NCBI RefSeq assembly: GCF_026262505.1
Contig: NC_067205.1
Location: 14,384,001 to 14,448,000 of the forward strand
Direction: 5' to 3'
Length of the DNA stretch: 64,000 bases
DNA from: Trichomonas vaginalis G3
Lineage: Eukaryota > Parabasalia > Trichomonadida > Trichomonadidae
Shown here one piece after another: positions 52,129 to 60,654 of the stretch. Made by a program: the position numbers and the translations under genes. The notes under the pieces are model-generated. The model made no database searches. It was not told the DNA's origin and saw only the letters and a list, made by a program, of their open reading frames with translations. Numbering within the stretch: the stretch's first letter is position 1; every line of letters begins with the position of its first letter.

Positions 52129-52823
52129 CTAAATTTCATTTGGTACTGTCCATTTGAGTTTTCTTAAATATTCATCCCTTCTCGGTTCATTGTCTGCAAA
52201 GTAAGTTTTTATGACATTTTGTAAACTTTCGTTTGCAAGGTCATGTACAATAGGTTCTCTTCCTTCTATCTCCCTAACTTTCTTTCTAAACTCTTCACCA
52301 AATATACCATCTTTATGGTTCTGTGTAGTTCTTTGAGATAAATGTTTTAGAACGTCAGGTGTTATATTTCCATCAGCCATGTTCATTTCATACTGGTCCA
52401 AAAATATCTGCATGTTTCATATCTTTCAATGGCATTAAAGCCGCGCTGAAAATACCAGCTATATCTGGTTCACCATTCACTTCCATTGCGTCTACAACTT
52501 CTTGGAATTGTGGTTGTAAGTTTATGAACCACCTATCCGGATTAGCTTTATGACCCATCTCATTGTAGTTCCATAGTCTGCAGAAACAAAAGTAGGTTTG
52601 TTTCCATATGGTTAGGTTCTGAATGAACTTTAAACAATGTTTCATTTCTATATGTTTTGGTGAAATTTAACCTTTTATTTTCACCGAGTTCAGCCAAAGA
52701 TTGAACGTTATATGGTCGTAAGTAAAAAGGATTGTTGTATTTGCGTACACTTTCTTTCAGTTCTTCCATTCTATGCTGAATATTTTCATCTGATGTTGGA
52801 GTCTTTTGTATGTCGGCGAACAT
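52129..52823 (-). pseudogene. Hypothetical Maverick B coding region, broken
   Basis: Minus-strand coding sequence spread over three overlapping segments, starting at 52823 (MFADIQKTPTSDENIQHRME...) and ending at 52129. Mostly helical, charged sequence. About two breaks. No family is recognised; an internal capsid or scaffold role is possible from position. Confidence 0.45.
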
Positions 52824-52840
52824 TTTTCGATATTCTTCTA

Positions 52841-53140
52841 CTATGTCAGCCGAATTTTCTTAGACTCTTGGAAAGATTCCATATTCTCCGCATACTCTTG
52901 TTGAGGGTCAAGATTTTTCGGCTGTTCCAAATCTTCATCTAGTTCTGTGAAGTTAGTTTCCAAAGGAGGGACTTGTTCGTTTCCTTCAGGCTCTTCTAGC
53001 TGTTGTTGCTGAACTATTTCTTCCATGTCTGGTTGTATCTGAACTTCTTCCTGTGGAGTTTCTTGTACCTCATCTGCTGGCATTTCATATATTCCGAGAC
53101 CGTTTTTAACAAGTTCCCTATTTAAGCCATCCGCATTCAT
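52841..53140 (-). CDS. Acidic hypothetical Maverick B protein
   Basis: 99 residues, strongly acidic and glutamine-rich (EVQETPQEEVQIQPDMEEIV, QQQQLEEPEGNEQ), ending in a short basic patch (ESKKIRLT). Probably disordered. It lies between the 594-residue protein and the next gene on the same strand, 18-26 bases from each. Function unknown. Confidence 0.5.
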   Translation of the reverse strand: MNADGLNRELVKNGLGIYEMPADEVQETPQEEVQIQPDMEEIVQQQQLEEPEGNEQVPPLETNFTELDEDLEQPKNLDPQQEYAENMESFQESKKIRLT

Positions 53141-53165
53141 AACCCTTTCTTCTTTCGTTCCGTCT

Positions 53166-54950
53166 CTATTTTTTTACGCGTTTCATGAAGATAGTTGAAT
53201 TATCATTTATCTCTGACACCAAATATCTCGGAGTAAATTCAGTCATGTCATTTGGATGATATGCTATTAAATCATATCCCTTAGCGAGCTTGTATTTTCC
53301 AGGTTTGAAATTATATCCCATTTGGTGCTGAACCATAAAGCTAAATAGGTTCGGGTCAGTATTTCCTTCCTTGAACTTTCTAATAGCTTCTTTATATCTG
53401 TCACTAAAGTCAAGAGTATCTGGGTAACCATAATTTTCCTTAAGCATTTTTAAGAATTCTTGGTTTCCTTGTTCTCTACTTCTTTTATGTCCTTGCTCTG
53501 TTTGTGGTTGTTGCTGTGCAGTGTTTTGAACTGTTGGTTGTGGTGCAGTGTTTTGAACTGTTGGTTGTGGTGCAGTGTTTTGAACTGTTGGTTGTGGTGC
53601 AGTGTTTTGAACTGTTGGTTGTGGTGTTGGTTGTTGTGTTGGTTTTGGTGCATGCCTGTGTCTGTGTCCATGTGACGATGTAAATGTTTTAGGTAGTCCT
53701 GGTGCAGGTGCTTCTCTTGGAGGGTTTGGTGGTATATAAGTTCCACTAGCTAGTATATAAGTTCCACCAGCTGGTATATAAGTTCCACCAGCTGGCACAT
53801 ATGTTCCATCTGCAGCATAATGTCCTACCTGACTTTTCGTTTTTAAGAAAGCATTTACTAGGTCTGTTTTGGTCTGTTGTAACTCTTTTTCTTGACTTTC
53901 CACAACAGTTGCTCTAACGGCGTCATAGGCACTTTGAACTGCCTGTCTCGTTGCTGCATCTGTTATTTTCGTCATATTTTGTGCTACTTCTCTTAACTCT
54001 TTGTCGAAACCTTCAGACTTCAGTTTCTTTCCAGATGAGAAGTCGTTCACTAGTTTCACCTTACTATGAAGAGCTTCGAAGGCGTTCTTAAAGTCAGCAT
54101 TCATTAAAGCTTCATTTGAACTGTCTTCATCCGCTTGTATTTTTGTCCTTATTGACCCTATAAGTTGGGCTGCTTTGGCGTTGGCTTGGGCATCTAACCA
54201 GTCATTATTAGCTTTTATATATTCTGCGCTTTTCATTGCCTTTTGCATGGCTGCGTCGTTATTTTTACTTTCTTGTGCTAAGTTTTCATACTGTACGGTT
54301 TGGTTTTGCAACTGTAAAAGTTTTTCTGCCTTTACATTTGCTTCAACTTCTTTTTTATACTCATCGCTATCCATATATGTCTTCAGGGCTTTTTGTTTTA
54401 TCTCTTCATCTTTCAGTACTTTATATTGAGTAGTATGGTTTTTCAAATTTATAACATCTTGTTCCATTTTTGCTACTTCTGCTGCTTTTTCTGACACTTT
54501 TTTCGCATATTCCTCTGTACTTAGTTCTTTCAGTTGTTCTTCTTTCTTCTTTTTCTCTACGTTTAACTCATTGAGTTTCTTTGTGTGTCTGTCATATTCT
54601 AGTTTCTTTTCGTTTTCACTTATTTGTTTCTGTATGTCTATGTTTGACTTTTTGACATCTGTTATTTGATTTTTGAGTGAACTCAAATTCATTTGACTTT
54701 GAGGGTTATAAGCTGTTCCGTCTGCAGCTCCACCATAGCCTGCCATTTTCGCTAAAAGTGCCGCTCTTAAACCTCCACTCTGTGCACCAATAACTCGGTT
54801 TAAAAGCATAGGGTTGCTTGACATTTGTTGCAACATAGTGGGGTCATTCATAATTTGTTGTTGCAACTGTTGTTGTGGTGTCAGTTTTACTATTGGATGT
54901 TTCAATGCTCTCTTCCTCTTACGTATATTCTTACGTAGCTTACGTGGCAT
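53166..54950 (-). CDS. Large coiled-coil and repeat protein of Maverick B
   Basis: 594 residues, intact. The N-terminus is strongly basic (MPRKLRKNIRKRKRALKH), then glutamine-rich. Residues about 85-350 form a long charged coiled coil (KLEYDRHTKKLNELNVEKKK). Around 380-405 there are four repeats of TYIPAGG type, and at about 430-475 five copies of the nonapeptide TAPQPTVQN or variants, built on a 27-bp DNA repeat. The C-terminal 100 residues are globular. The plan suggests a virion core or scaffold protein that binds DNA at one end; inference from composition. It is the outermost gene before the right terminal repeat. Confidence 0.6.
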   Translation of the reverse strand: MPRKLRKNIRKRKRALKHPIVKLTPQQQLQQQIMNDPTMLQQMSSNPMLLNRVIGAQSGGLRAALLAKMAGYGGAADGTAYNPQSQMNLSSLKNQITDVKKSNIDIQKQISENEKKLEYDRHTKKLNELNVEKKKKEEQLKELSTEEYAKKVSEKAAEVAKMEQDVINLKNHTTQYKVLKDEEIKQKALKTYMDSDEYKKEVEANVKAEKLLQLQNQTVQYENLAQESKNNDAAMQKAMKSAEYIKANNDWLDAQANAKAAQLIGSIRTKIQADEDSSNEALMNADFKNAFEALHSKVKLVNDFSSGKKLKSEGFDKELREVAQNMTKITDAATRQAVQSAYDAVRATVVESQEKELQQTKTDLVNAFLKTKSQVGHYAADGTYVPAGGTYIPAGGTYILASGTYIPPNPPREAPAPGLPKTFTSSHGHRHRHAPKPTQQPTPQPTVQNTAPQPTVQNTAPQPTVQNTAPQPTVQNTAQQQPQTEQGHKRSREQGNQEFLKMLKENYGYPDTLDFSDRYKEAIRKFKEGNTDPNLFSFMVQHQMGYNFKPGKYKLAKGYDLIAYHPNDMTEFTPRYLVSEINDNSTIFMKRVKK

Positions 54951-55079
54951 TTTAAGTGAAGTTAAAAAGCGGTTTTTGACAGATGTTTATATGACACTTT
55001 TTGTTCAGCACAAAAAACTACTCGGTCAAAGTGTTGTCAGTTTTGTAAAATAACCGTCCTATCTTGTTTTAAAATGGAG

Positions 55080-55236
55080 AAAAGGCTTCTCAAAGTATAC
55101 TTCCTTGGAACGCCCGTAACTTTTCCTGTAGCGACGATAGACCCTTACTTGTCCGGACAAAGTTATACTAAACATCTTCAGGGCTAGAGGGCACGAAGTG
55201 CCTGGAGGCCCCACTACCTTTTTTTTTTTTTTTTTT
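55080..55236. repeat. Right terminal inverted repeat of Maverick B with T-run
   Basis: Reverse complement of 15748-15886 with about one difference, ending CCACTACC (55211-55218) and followed by 18 T. Since both ends carry an A/T run in mirrored orientation, the run belongs to the element end rather than the target. Confidence 0.85.
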
Positions 55237-55241
55237 CAATT
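55237..55241. repeat. Target-site duplication of Maverick B, right
   Basis: CAATT directly after the T-run, matching 15711-15715. Confidence 0.5.
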
Positions 55242-55849
55242 AGATCAAGTGCAGGATGAATTAGCACCATTATGCATGAAAAAATTTGTTTGATTTCTTT
55301 TCAAAAGATCGCTTTCTTGAAAATTTAATAATAGAATAAAGGAATTGAATGTGTTTAGTATTTTTTTGAGCATTTGAGATACCAAACAATTATTATTGAG
55401 AAGAAATACTTTCTTTGATCAATTTCCAGAGTTAATTAATATTGTAATGCATTGATAACAACTGTACAGCGAGTGGGACGTAAAAATCATTAAAAAATAA
55501 AGTATTTCAATGAAATATTTCAAAATTGGAATTATATTTCTTGTAAAATCAATATACGGTCAATAAGCTTACTGAAATGTAATGAAATCGTTGACTGAAT
55601 GTAAACAAAACTCCATTATTTTATTGAATTTCAAATATCGAAATAGAATAAGATTTCACAGTTATGTTTCAGATACGTTTTCCTTTGTTCATTCCAAATG
55701 TTAAGATAAATAAAATATGTGAAAAAAAAAATCAGAGTAAATTATTATAGAACCCGTTTCCTTTACTTCAACATTTCAGAGTTAAAGTAGGTTAAAAGGA
55801 TGATTCAACTTATAAAAAAAATTAGGAATAAATTAAAGAACGATCCTGA
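55242..55849. other. AT-rich intergenic region, no gene seen
   Basis: About 600 bases of host DNA between the element and the membrane-protein gene. No credible frame or RNA seen. Confidence 0.5.
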
Positions 55850-56284
55850 TTACTTACAATCAATATCATCTCTAAGATATGAAAAATCTAGCGATTTGTT
55901 ATTCACCGTTGTTTTGATAATTCCATAAATAAATAAAAAGAAAGGTGATAATAATACATGAAAAGATGAGGCAAATGAAATCTTATTATCAGCAAATTTA
56001 AATGCATAACTAACGTAAATAGCTATGCAGAGCAAATATAAAATAATCGAAGGAATCGAAGATACGCTAAAGTGAAAACTAGAGCGAATCTCATCAATAT
56101 ATGAATCATTGTTGTAGTCATTGCAATGGTATAAATTACGATTCCTCGAAATTTTTTGATACGGTTGATAATCAAAGGGTTGTGAAAAGGTAACTCGCTT
56201 TTGGGAGCTAATGTGTGGCTCTGTTTCAACTTTTAGGGAATTTGTTGGGCTGGATGAGGATGGAATGCTATTTTCAGTCATCAT
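55850..56284 (-). CDS. Small two-span membrane protein, unknown
   Basis: 144 residues from the ATG at 56284 (or 143 from 56281); a longer frame from 56335 would place the start upstream of the initiator motif and is not used. The first 75 residues are polar, serine/asparagine-rich and probably cytosolic. Two hydrophobic segments follow: PSIILYLLCIAIYVSYAF (about residues 78-95) and FHVLLSPFFLFIYGII (about 108-123), with a short loop between and a polar tail. No signal peptide. The arrangement is that of a hairpin membrane protein of the endomembrane system, but no family is recognised. Confidence 0.6.
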   Translation of the reverse strand: MMTENSIPSSSSPTNSLKVETEPHISSQKRVTFSQPFDYQPYQKISRNRNLYHCNDYNNDSYIDEIRSSFHFSVSSIPSIILYLLCIAIYVSYAFKFADNKISFASSFHVLLSPFFLFIYGIIKTTVNNKSLDFSYLRDDIDCK

Positions 56285-56290
56285 TAGAAA

Positions 56291-56301
56291 AATAAAAGTG
56301 A
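56291..56301 (-). promoter_or_regulatory. Initiator-like motif of the membrane-protein gene
   Basis: Minus-strand TCACTTTTATT, matching the trichomonad initiator core TCA(C/T)(T/A)(T/A), with the A about 15 bases before the ATG at 56284. Confidence 0.45.
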
Positions 56302-57184
56302 TATGATGTAAAATCGTATAATATGATTCAAACAATTTTGTAAAGTTTTCAAATAATTTTTGATCGCGATAAATTAATTCACAATTAGATGTTGTACGAG
56401 ATCTTCAAAGTCAGGAGTAAACAAAAATTTGAATTATAATGAATTTTGAGTCCATAAAATTATGATCGTTAAGAAATAATACTAGATTAGTGTTACGGAT
56501 CTCAAAGATGAAAATTTTGTCGTCTATCGATTATACGATATCCGAATTTTAATCAATTTTGCGAATGAAAAATTTGGTTTAAAATCAACCATATTTAGAT
56601 AAAATATCATGTACTAGCGATGTATCTATATAAAATTGAACCTAAAGGAAATTGGGACCGAAATGTGATAAAATTTGATAATGGAAAATGACTGTATAAT
56701 TTGGCCGTTCCAATTGTTTACTCTGCATAGTTATAAAAGTGTAATGTTTTAATTGGAATTCTATATTCGTCAGAATTTAAAACCGTAATTTTAATTGCTA
56801 TAGAATACACTAATCTTTGTATGTTGAATTGCAACCTAGAAAACCAAAAAATGAAAAATATTAATAATGAAAATCGAAATTATATGAATAATGCTTTGCC
56901 AAACTAAGATATATTAATACACATATATATGATAGCGATGGATTCTATTCACCTGAGAAATTGAGTGAAAAATTAGGCTTCATAATTTCTATTAACATAT
57001 AAAACCTTCCAAGATTATAATAAACAATAACATAGTGATAGCTTCAAATGTGGCAAGTAATTGATGTTAATATGGCGTTTTTATTGTGTGGATTGGAATA
57101 ATCTTTTAGCAAAAAAGAAGAATTTCATAATATAAATAAGAAAAAATTTAATGATTTAAAACAAGAATCGAGATAGAATATTAT
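56302..57184. other. AT-rich intergenic region, no gene seen
   Basis: Nearly 900 bases between the aldolase stop and the membrane-protein start. Nothing recognised. Confidence 0.5.
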
Positions 57185-58171
57185 TTAGTCGAAAGCATGG
57201 CCTGCGCAGCCAAGAACTTCTTGGTCCTTGCGCATGTACATCTCGGTAAGCTTTGTGCGGGCTTCACCAAGGTACTGGCGTGGGTCGAACCAGTCTGGGT
57301 GCTCAACAAAGAGGCGGCGGATGGTGCCGGTCATGACCATACGGCCATCACTGTCGATGTTGATCTTGCAGACGGCAGACTTGGAGGCTTCACGGAGTTG
57401 GTGCTCTGGGATGCCGACGGCTTCTGGCATGTGGCCGCCGTACTTGTTGACCATCTCGACGTACTCTTGTGGGATGGAGGATGAGCCGTGGAGAACGATT
57501 GGGAAGCCTGGGAGCTTCTTCTCGATCTCGTGGAGGATGTCGAGGCGGATTTCGGCCTTTGTGCCTGGTGGGAACTTGTATGCACCGTGGGATGTGCCGA
57601 TAGCAATAGCAAGTGAGTCAACACCTGTCTTGGAAACGAAGTCCTGAACTTCTTCTGGGCGTGTGTATGTGTGCTTTTCAGCCTTGACATCATCTTCAAC
57701 ACCAGCGAGAACGCCGAGTTCGCCTTCGACTGTGACGTAGTCTGGGCGGGAGTGAGCGTACTCAACAACCTTCTTTGTAAGAGCGACGTTCTCGTCGTAT
57801 GGATGGTGGGAACCATCGATCATGACTGATGAGAAGCCAAGATCAATGCAGGACTTGCAGAGTTCGAAGGAGTCACCGTGATCAAGGTGGAGAACGATTG
57901 GGATGAGCTTGTGCTCTGGGTGGATTTCCTTAGCAAATTCTGCAGCACCCTGAGCCATGTAGCGGAGCATTGTCTGGTTGGCGTACTTGCGAGCACCAGC
58001 AGAAACTTGAAGAATAACTGGGGATTCTGTCTTGACGGAGGCGGTGATGATGGCTTGAAGTTGTTCGAGGTTGGAGAAGTTGTAGCCGGGGATAGCGTAG
58101 CCGCCGTTAACTGCTTTGGCGAAGATGTCCTTTGAGTTGACGAGACCAAGTGACTTGTATGAAACAGCCAT
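57185..58171 (-). CDS. fba: Fructose-1,6-bisphosphate aldolase, class II
   Basis: 328 residues. Splits fructose-1,6-bisphosphate into dihydroxyacetone phosphate and glyceraldehyde-3-phosphate in cytosolic glycolysis, using a divalent metal; trichomonads rely on the bacterial-type class II enzyme. The metal and catalytic sites are visible: HLDHGD at residues 95-100 (catalytic Asp97, metal ligand His98), VEGELG at 148-153, GTSHGAYKF at 192-200 (His195) and VLHGSSSIP at 226-234 (His228), with the phosphate-binding NIDSD at 271-275. Length and motifs are normal for the class IIB type. GC content and codon choice (many C/G third positions) differ sharply from surrounding DNA, as expected for a highly expressed gene. 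An initiator motif lies just before the ATG. Confidence 0.95.
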   Translation of the reverse strand: MAVSYKSLGLVNSKDIFAKAVNGGYAIPGYNFSNLEQLQAIITASVKTESPVILQVSAGARKYANQTMLRYMAQGAAEFAKEIHPEHKLIPIVLHLDHGDSFELCKSCIDLGFSSVMIDGSHHPYDENVALTKKVVEYAHSRPDYVTVEGELGVLAGVEDDVKAEKHTYTRPEEVQDFVSKTGVDSLAIAIGTSHGAYKFPPGTKAEIRLDILHEIEKKLPGFPIVLHGSSSIPQEYVEMVNKYGGHMPEAVGIPEHQLREASKSAVCKINIDSDGRMVMTGTIRRLFVEHPDWFDPRQYLGEARTKLTEMYMRKDQEVLGCAGHAFD

Positions 58172-58173
58172 GG

Positions 58174-58183
58174 ATGAAAATGA
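58174..58183 (-). promoter_or_regulatory. Initiator motif of the aldolase gene
   Basis: Minus-strand TCATTTTCAT, with its A about 10 bases before the ATG at 58171, fits the trichomonad initiator (TCA start plus TCAT tail). Confidence 0.6.
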
Positions 58184-58526
58184 ACTGATTTTTTCTCATA
58201 TCAATTTTTCTTCAATGATTGGTCATATTTTCAATACTGTGAAGCCTGTCAATTATTTGTATTTGAATTAATCGTACATTCATCGTCATGGAGAAATTTT
58301 TATTCTTCATAATATGCCTAATAATATTCTCATTTGTCGTAAAATGCCGATGTCAAATTTTCTATCCCCATGAAAATTTTTTCCACAAAATCACTTCGCA
58401 TATGATATAATATTTTCTTCTCACACACACTCTATATTTTACAAAATTAATTCGTTTTCTCAATGTCAGCAAATTCTTCCGGAATTAGAAGCAAAAATTG
58501 CAATATTCGTATAATAAACAGGTTAA

Positions 58527-58715
58527 TTAAATTAGAATTATGTTTTTAAATATCGTTGTAGGATACTTTACCAATGATTCGATGAATGATAGGACTCTCT
58601 GAATCGGCGTCAAAAATTTTCTCACTGGGTTTTCGTCTATCAATCCCAGCTCATTATATACGCAACCAATCAAAAATCTGATATGGGAGTCCAAGGCTAA
58701 CTTTTTGTTGTCTAC
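58527..58715 (-). other. Possible exon or gene fragment without a start codon
   Basis: A 62-codon open stretch ending in TAA reads VDNKKLALDSHIRFLIGCVY, continuing NELGLIDENPVRKFLTPIQR and further amphipathic sequence; it contains no methionine. Its composition is much more protein-like than other spacers. Directly upstream on the same strand is a pyrimidine-rich tract ending in AG (CTTCCTCTTTTATTAG) with ACTAAT before it, which looks like a splice acceptor, though not the ACTAACACACAG form best known in Trichomonas. It may be a last exon, or the remains of a gene. No upstream exon could be identified. Confidence 0.3.
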
Positions 58716-58968
58716 CTAATAAAAGAGGAAGCAGCATTAGTGAGAATAATCGCAAATATTCAATTTAAATTATCTTTTTATTCTTAATTTAAAGTGACAA
58801 AAAGAATAAAAAACCTATTCTAAGGCATGTTGTTATGTAAATGAGACTAGACATCATATTTTATGTTATGAAAAAAAAATATTTAGAATTTTAGAACAAA
58901 ATAAATAGAAAAAATAGCATAACTTATGGATGTGCGTATATTAAATTTAATAAATTAAGAGAAATTAT

Positions 58969-58982
58969 TTTTGGCGCCAAAA
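58969..58982. promoter_or_regulatory. Perfect E2F-type palindrome
   Basis: TTTTGGCGCCAAAA, a 14-base perfect palindrome matching the E2F/DP consensus, in a very AT-rich setting. A second, half-type site (GCCGCCAAAA) follows at 59031-59040. They lie about 250-330 bases upstream of the possible exon at 58527-58715 (minus strand) and upstream of the GC-richer stretch after 59041 (plus strand). Confidence 0.4.
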
Positions 58983-59040
58983 TTATTCGTTAACTCTCAA
59001 TTTTTTCTGAGTCAATAAGCCGCCAAAAAAGTGTCATTTC

Positions 59041-59720
59041 TTTATAGGAAAGGAAACCTATTTGACGAACAATCCGGACACTAGTGCCTCAGCGAATTTC
59101 CCCAAACCCACCAATCCCCTCCCTGCTGTTGTGCACCATCGATGGAAAGTAAGTCATCAATAGTCTCTTTTCCTGATTTCAAGCTAACGTTAGATCATTC
59201 ATGAAAGAAATCATTGCCTTTCATCAGAGACTTTCGTTATAACTGCGCTGCTCTCAAGTTCATCTTGAGAAATTTACGTAATAACTGAATTCCCAAAGTT
59301 CTTTAGGTGATCCAAAACACTGTAGCGGCTTGAACTTTGGACGAGCCTCGCACCCCAGAGAATAGAAATCCCAATCTTGCTCATGTTTAGTTGAATTAGT
59401 CTGCAGCAGTACAGCTCTGATACCACAAGATCGTGATGTATACAAAGTCACAACGCTATTTGATTCAACAACTAGCTAGTTTTGACATCAAATTGCAAAA
59501 TTTGACTTCGTTATGAGCTCTTTGTAGCAAAAATACATTACACTTAAAGACTAGTTGCTAGACTGTAGTAGTTTGTTCGTATATATCTATTTTTCCCCAA
59601 CGTATTGCATACTACATTTTGACAAGACTTGCAACCTTATAGTAACCTCGTTGGGAATTGTTCAAGCAAAGCGTAGGTAGTTAAGGTCGAGTAAGAGTTC
59701 TTCTTAAATCTTTCACTGAA
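59041..59720. other. GC-richer unexplained stretch
   Basis: This stretch has clearly higher GC and more varied sequence than host spacers (for example CCCCAAACCCACCAATCCCC and the region around 59330). Frames within it are short and unconvincing. A structured RNA gene is possible, but no known RNA family was recognised. Confidence 0.3.
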
Positions 59721-60215
59721 TGAGTAGGTGTTGGAAGAACTGTTCTCTAAAGCGATACAGTTGCGCTACATGTTCGTCAACTTGTCTAGAAATAAATATA
59801 TCATTTGTTTTATACGTTTTTTCGTAATAAATCTATTTGTATTTGTTGTATTTGAGTATGAAGATAACAAAAAATACGGCATAAGACGCAGTACACTGGG
59901 CTTCGTTGCCATTTTATTTACCATGTTAAGAATAAACTTAACAGACATGCTTTGTTTTCGACGAAGCCATCTAAAATAACGTACATCTAAATAAAACTAA
60001 AAAACTGTAAAATTTCTTTATTTGATAGTATACTTCAAATTATGCACTATACCTTCTAGAATTCTATAACACTCTTTGCATATAATTTTTTAAAAAAAAA
60101 GTTATATCTCGACAAAAATATGATTTATCAATAGAGTATGTAAAATAAAACTCATTCGCAGTTTTAAAAAATCGTAAATCTTTCCAAAAAAATTTTGAAT
60201 TACAAATTTTAAAAC

Positions 60216-60364
60216 TTAAGGGTGCCCTATAGACGATAGACCACCCTCAGAAAAGCACTTTTAAGGCTATTATATTGAGAACTAGAATCTGGATAATCCA
60301 TTCATTCGAGTTCTAATAAGGTTAATTTTGTGATGTTTACATTATCGTTATAGGGCACCCTTAA
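60216..60364. mobile_element. Short inverted-repeat element (MITE) of 149 bp
   Basis: Perfect 16-bp inverted ends, TTAAGGGTGCCCTATA (60216-60231) and TATAGGGCACCCTTAA (60349-60364), enclose 117 non-coding bases. Both ends carry TTAA, as in piggyBac-type insertions; a mariner-type element with TA target and AGGGTG ends is the alternative. No transposase inside. Confidence 0.6.
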
Positions 60365-60654
60365 AACAACATTTTTTGAAGCGAAAAAACGAAATCTAAT
60401 TTTTTTTGGAAAATTTAGAATAAATAGAGCTCTTTAACTCGTCGAATACAAATTGTTTTCAAGTTTTTTTCGACCGGAAATTGAACTTTTAGAGTTTATA
60501 CAATAAGATTCACATGAAAAAAATACGGGTTTAACAAAGAAATCACCAATATAAAGGTTTTTTAGTAGAACGAGATTGATAAAAACTATGGTATGATAAA
60601 AAGACGATAATTTTTTTGGCGGGATAATTGAAGAATATGAATGATTCGAATTAC

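Larger units (their letters stand above)
49179..55236. mobile_element. Maverick/Polinton element B, second part (capsid end)
   Basis: From the point where the inverted copy stops to the second terminal repeat and T-run. All genes are on the minus strand: a large capsid-like region, three mid-size genes and a 594-residue protein. The first half (to about 52.8 kb) is broken, with roughly ten or more breaks; the last 2.4 kb look whole. Combined with 15716-28151 it forms one plausible element of about 18.5 kb. Confidence 0.75.

Noticed and set aside
53460-53675. Plus-strand frame with repeated CSVLNCWLW units
   Set aside because: It is the antisense shadow of the nonapeptide repeats in the 594-residue protein.
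58630-58660. CTGGG...CCCAG stem resembling a tRNA arm
   Set aside because: The loop is too long for a T-arm and no acceptor or anticodon stem could be placed around it; the bases are better explained by the 62-codon open stretch.
59260-59451. 63-codon minus-strand frame
   Set aside because: Unusual composition belongs to the GC-richer island as a whole; no supporting start signal or recognisable similarity.
59728-59979. 83-codon plus-strand frame with hydrophobic stretches
   Set aside because: Considered as a small membrane protein, but hydrophobic runs are frequent in AT-rich DNA and no initiator or conserved feature was seen.
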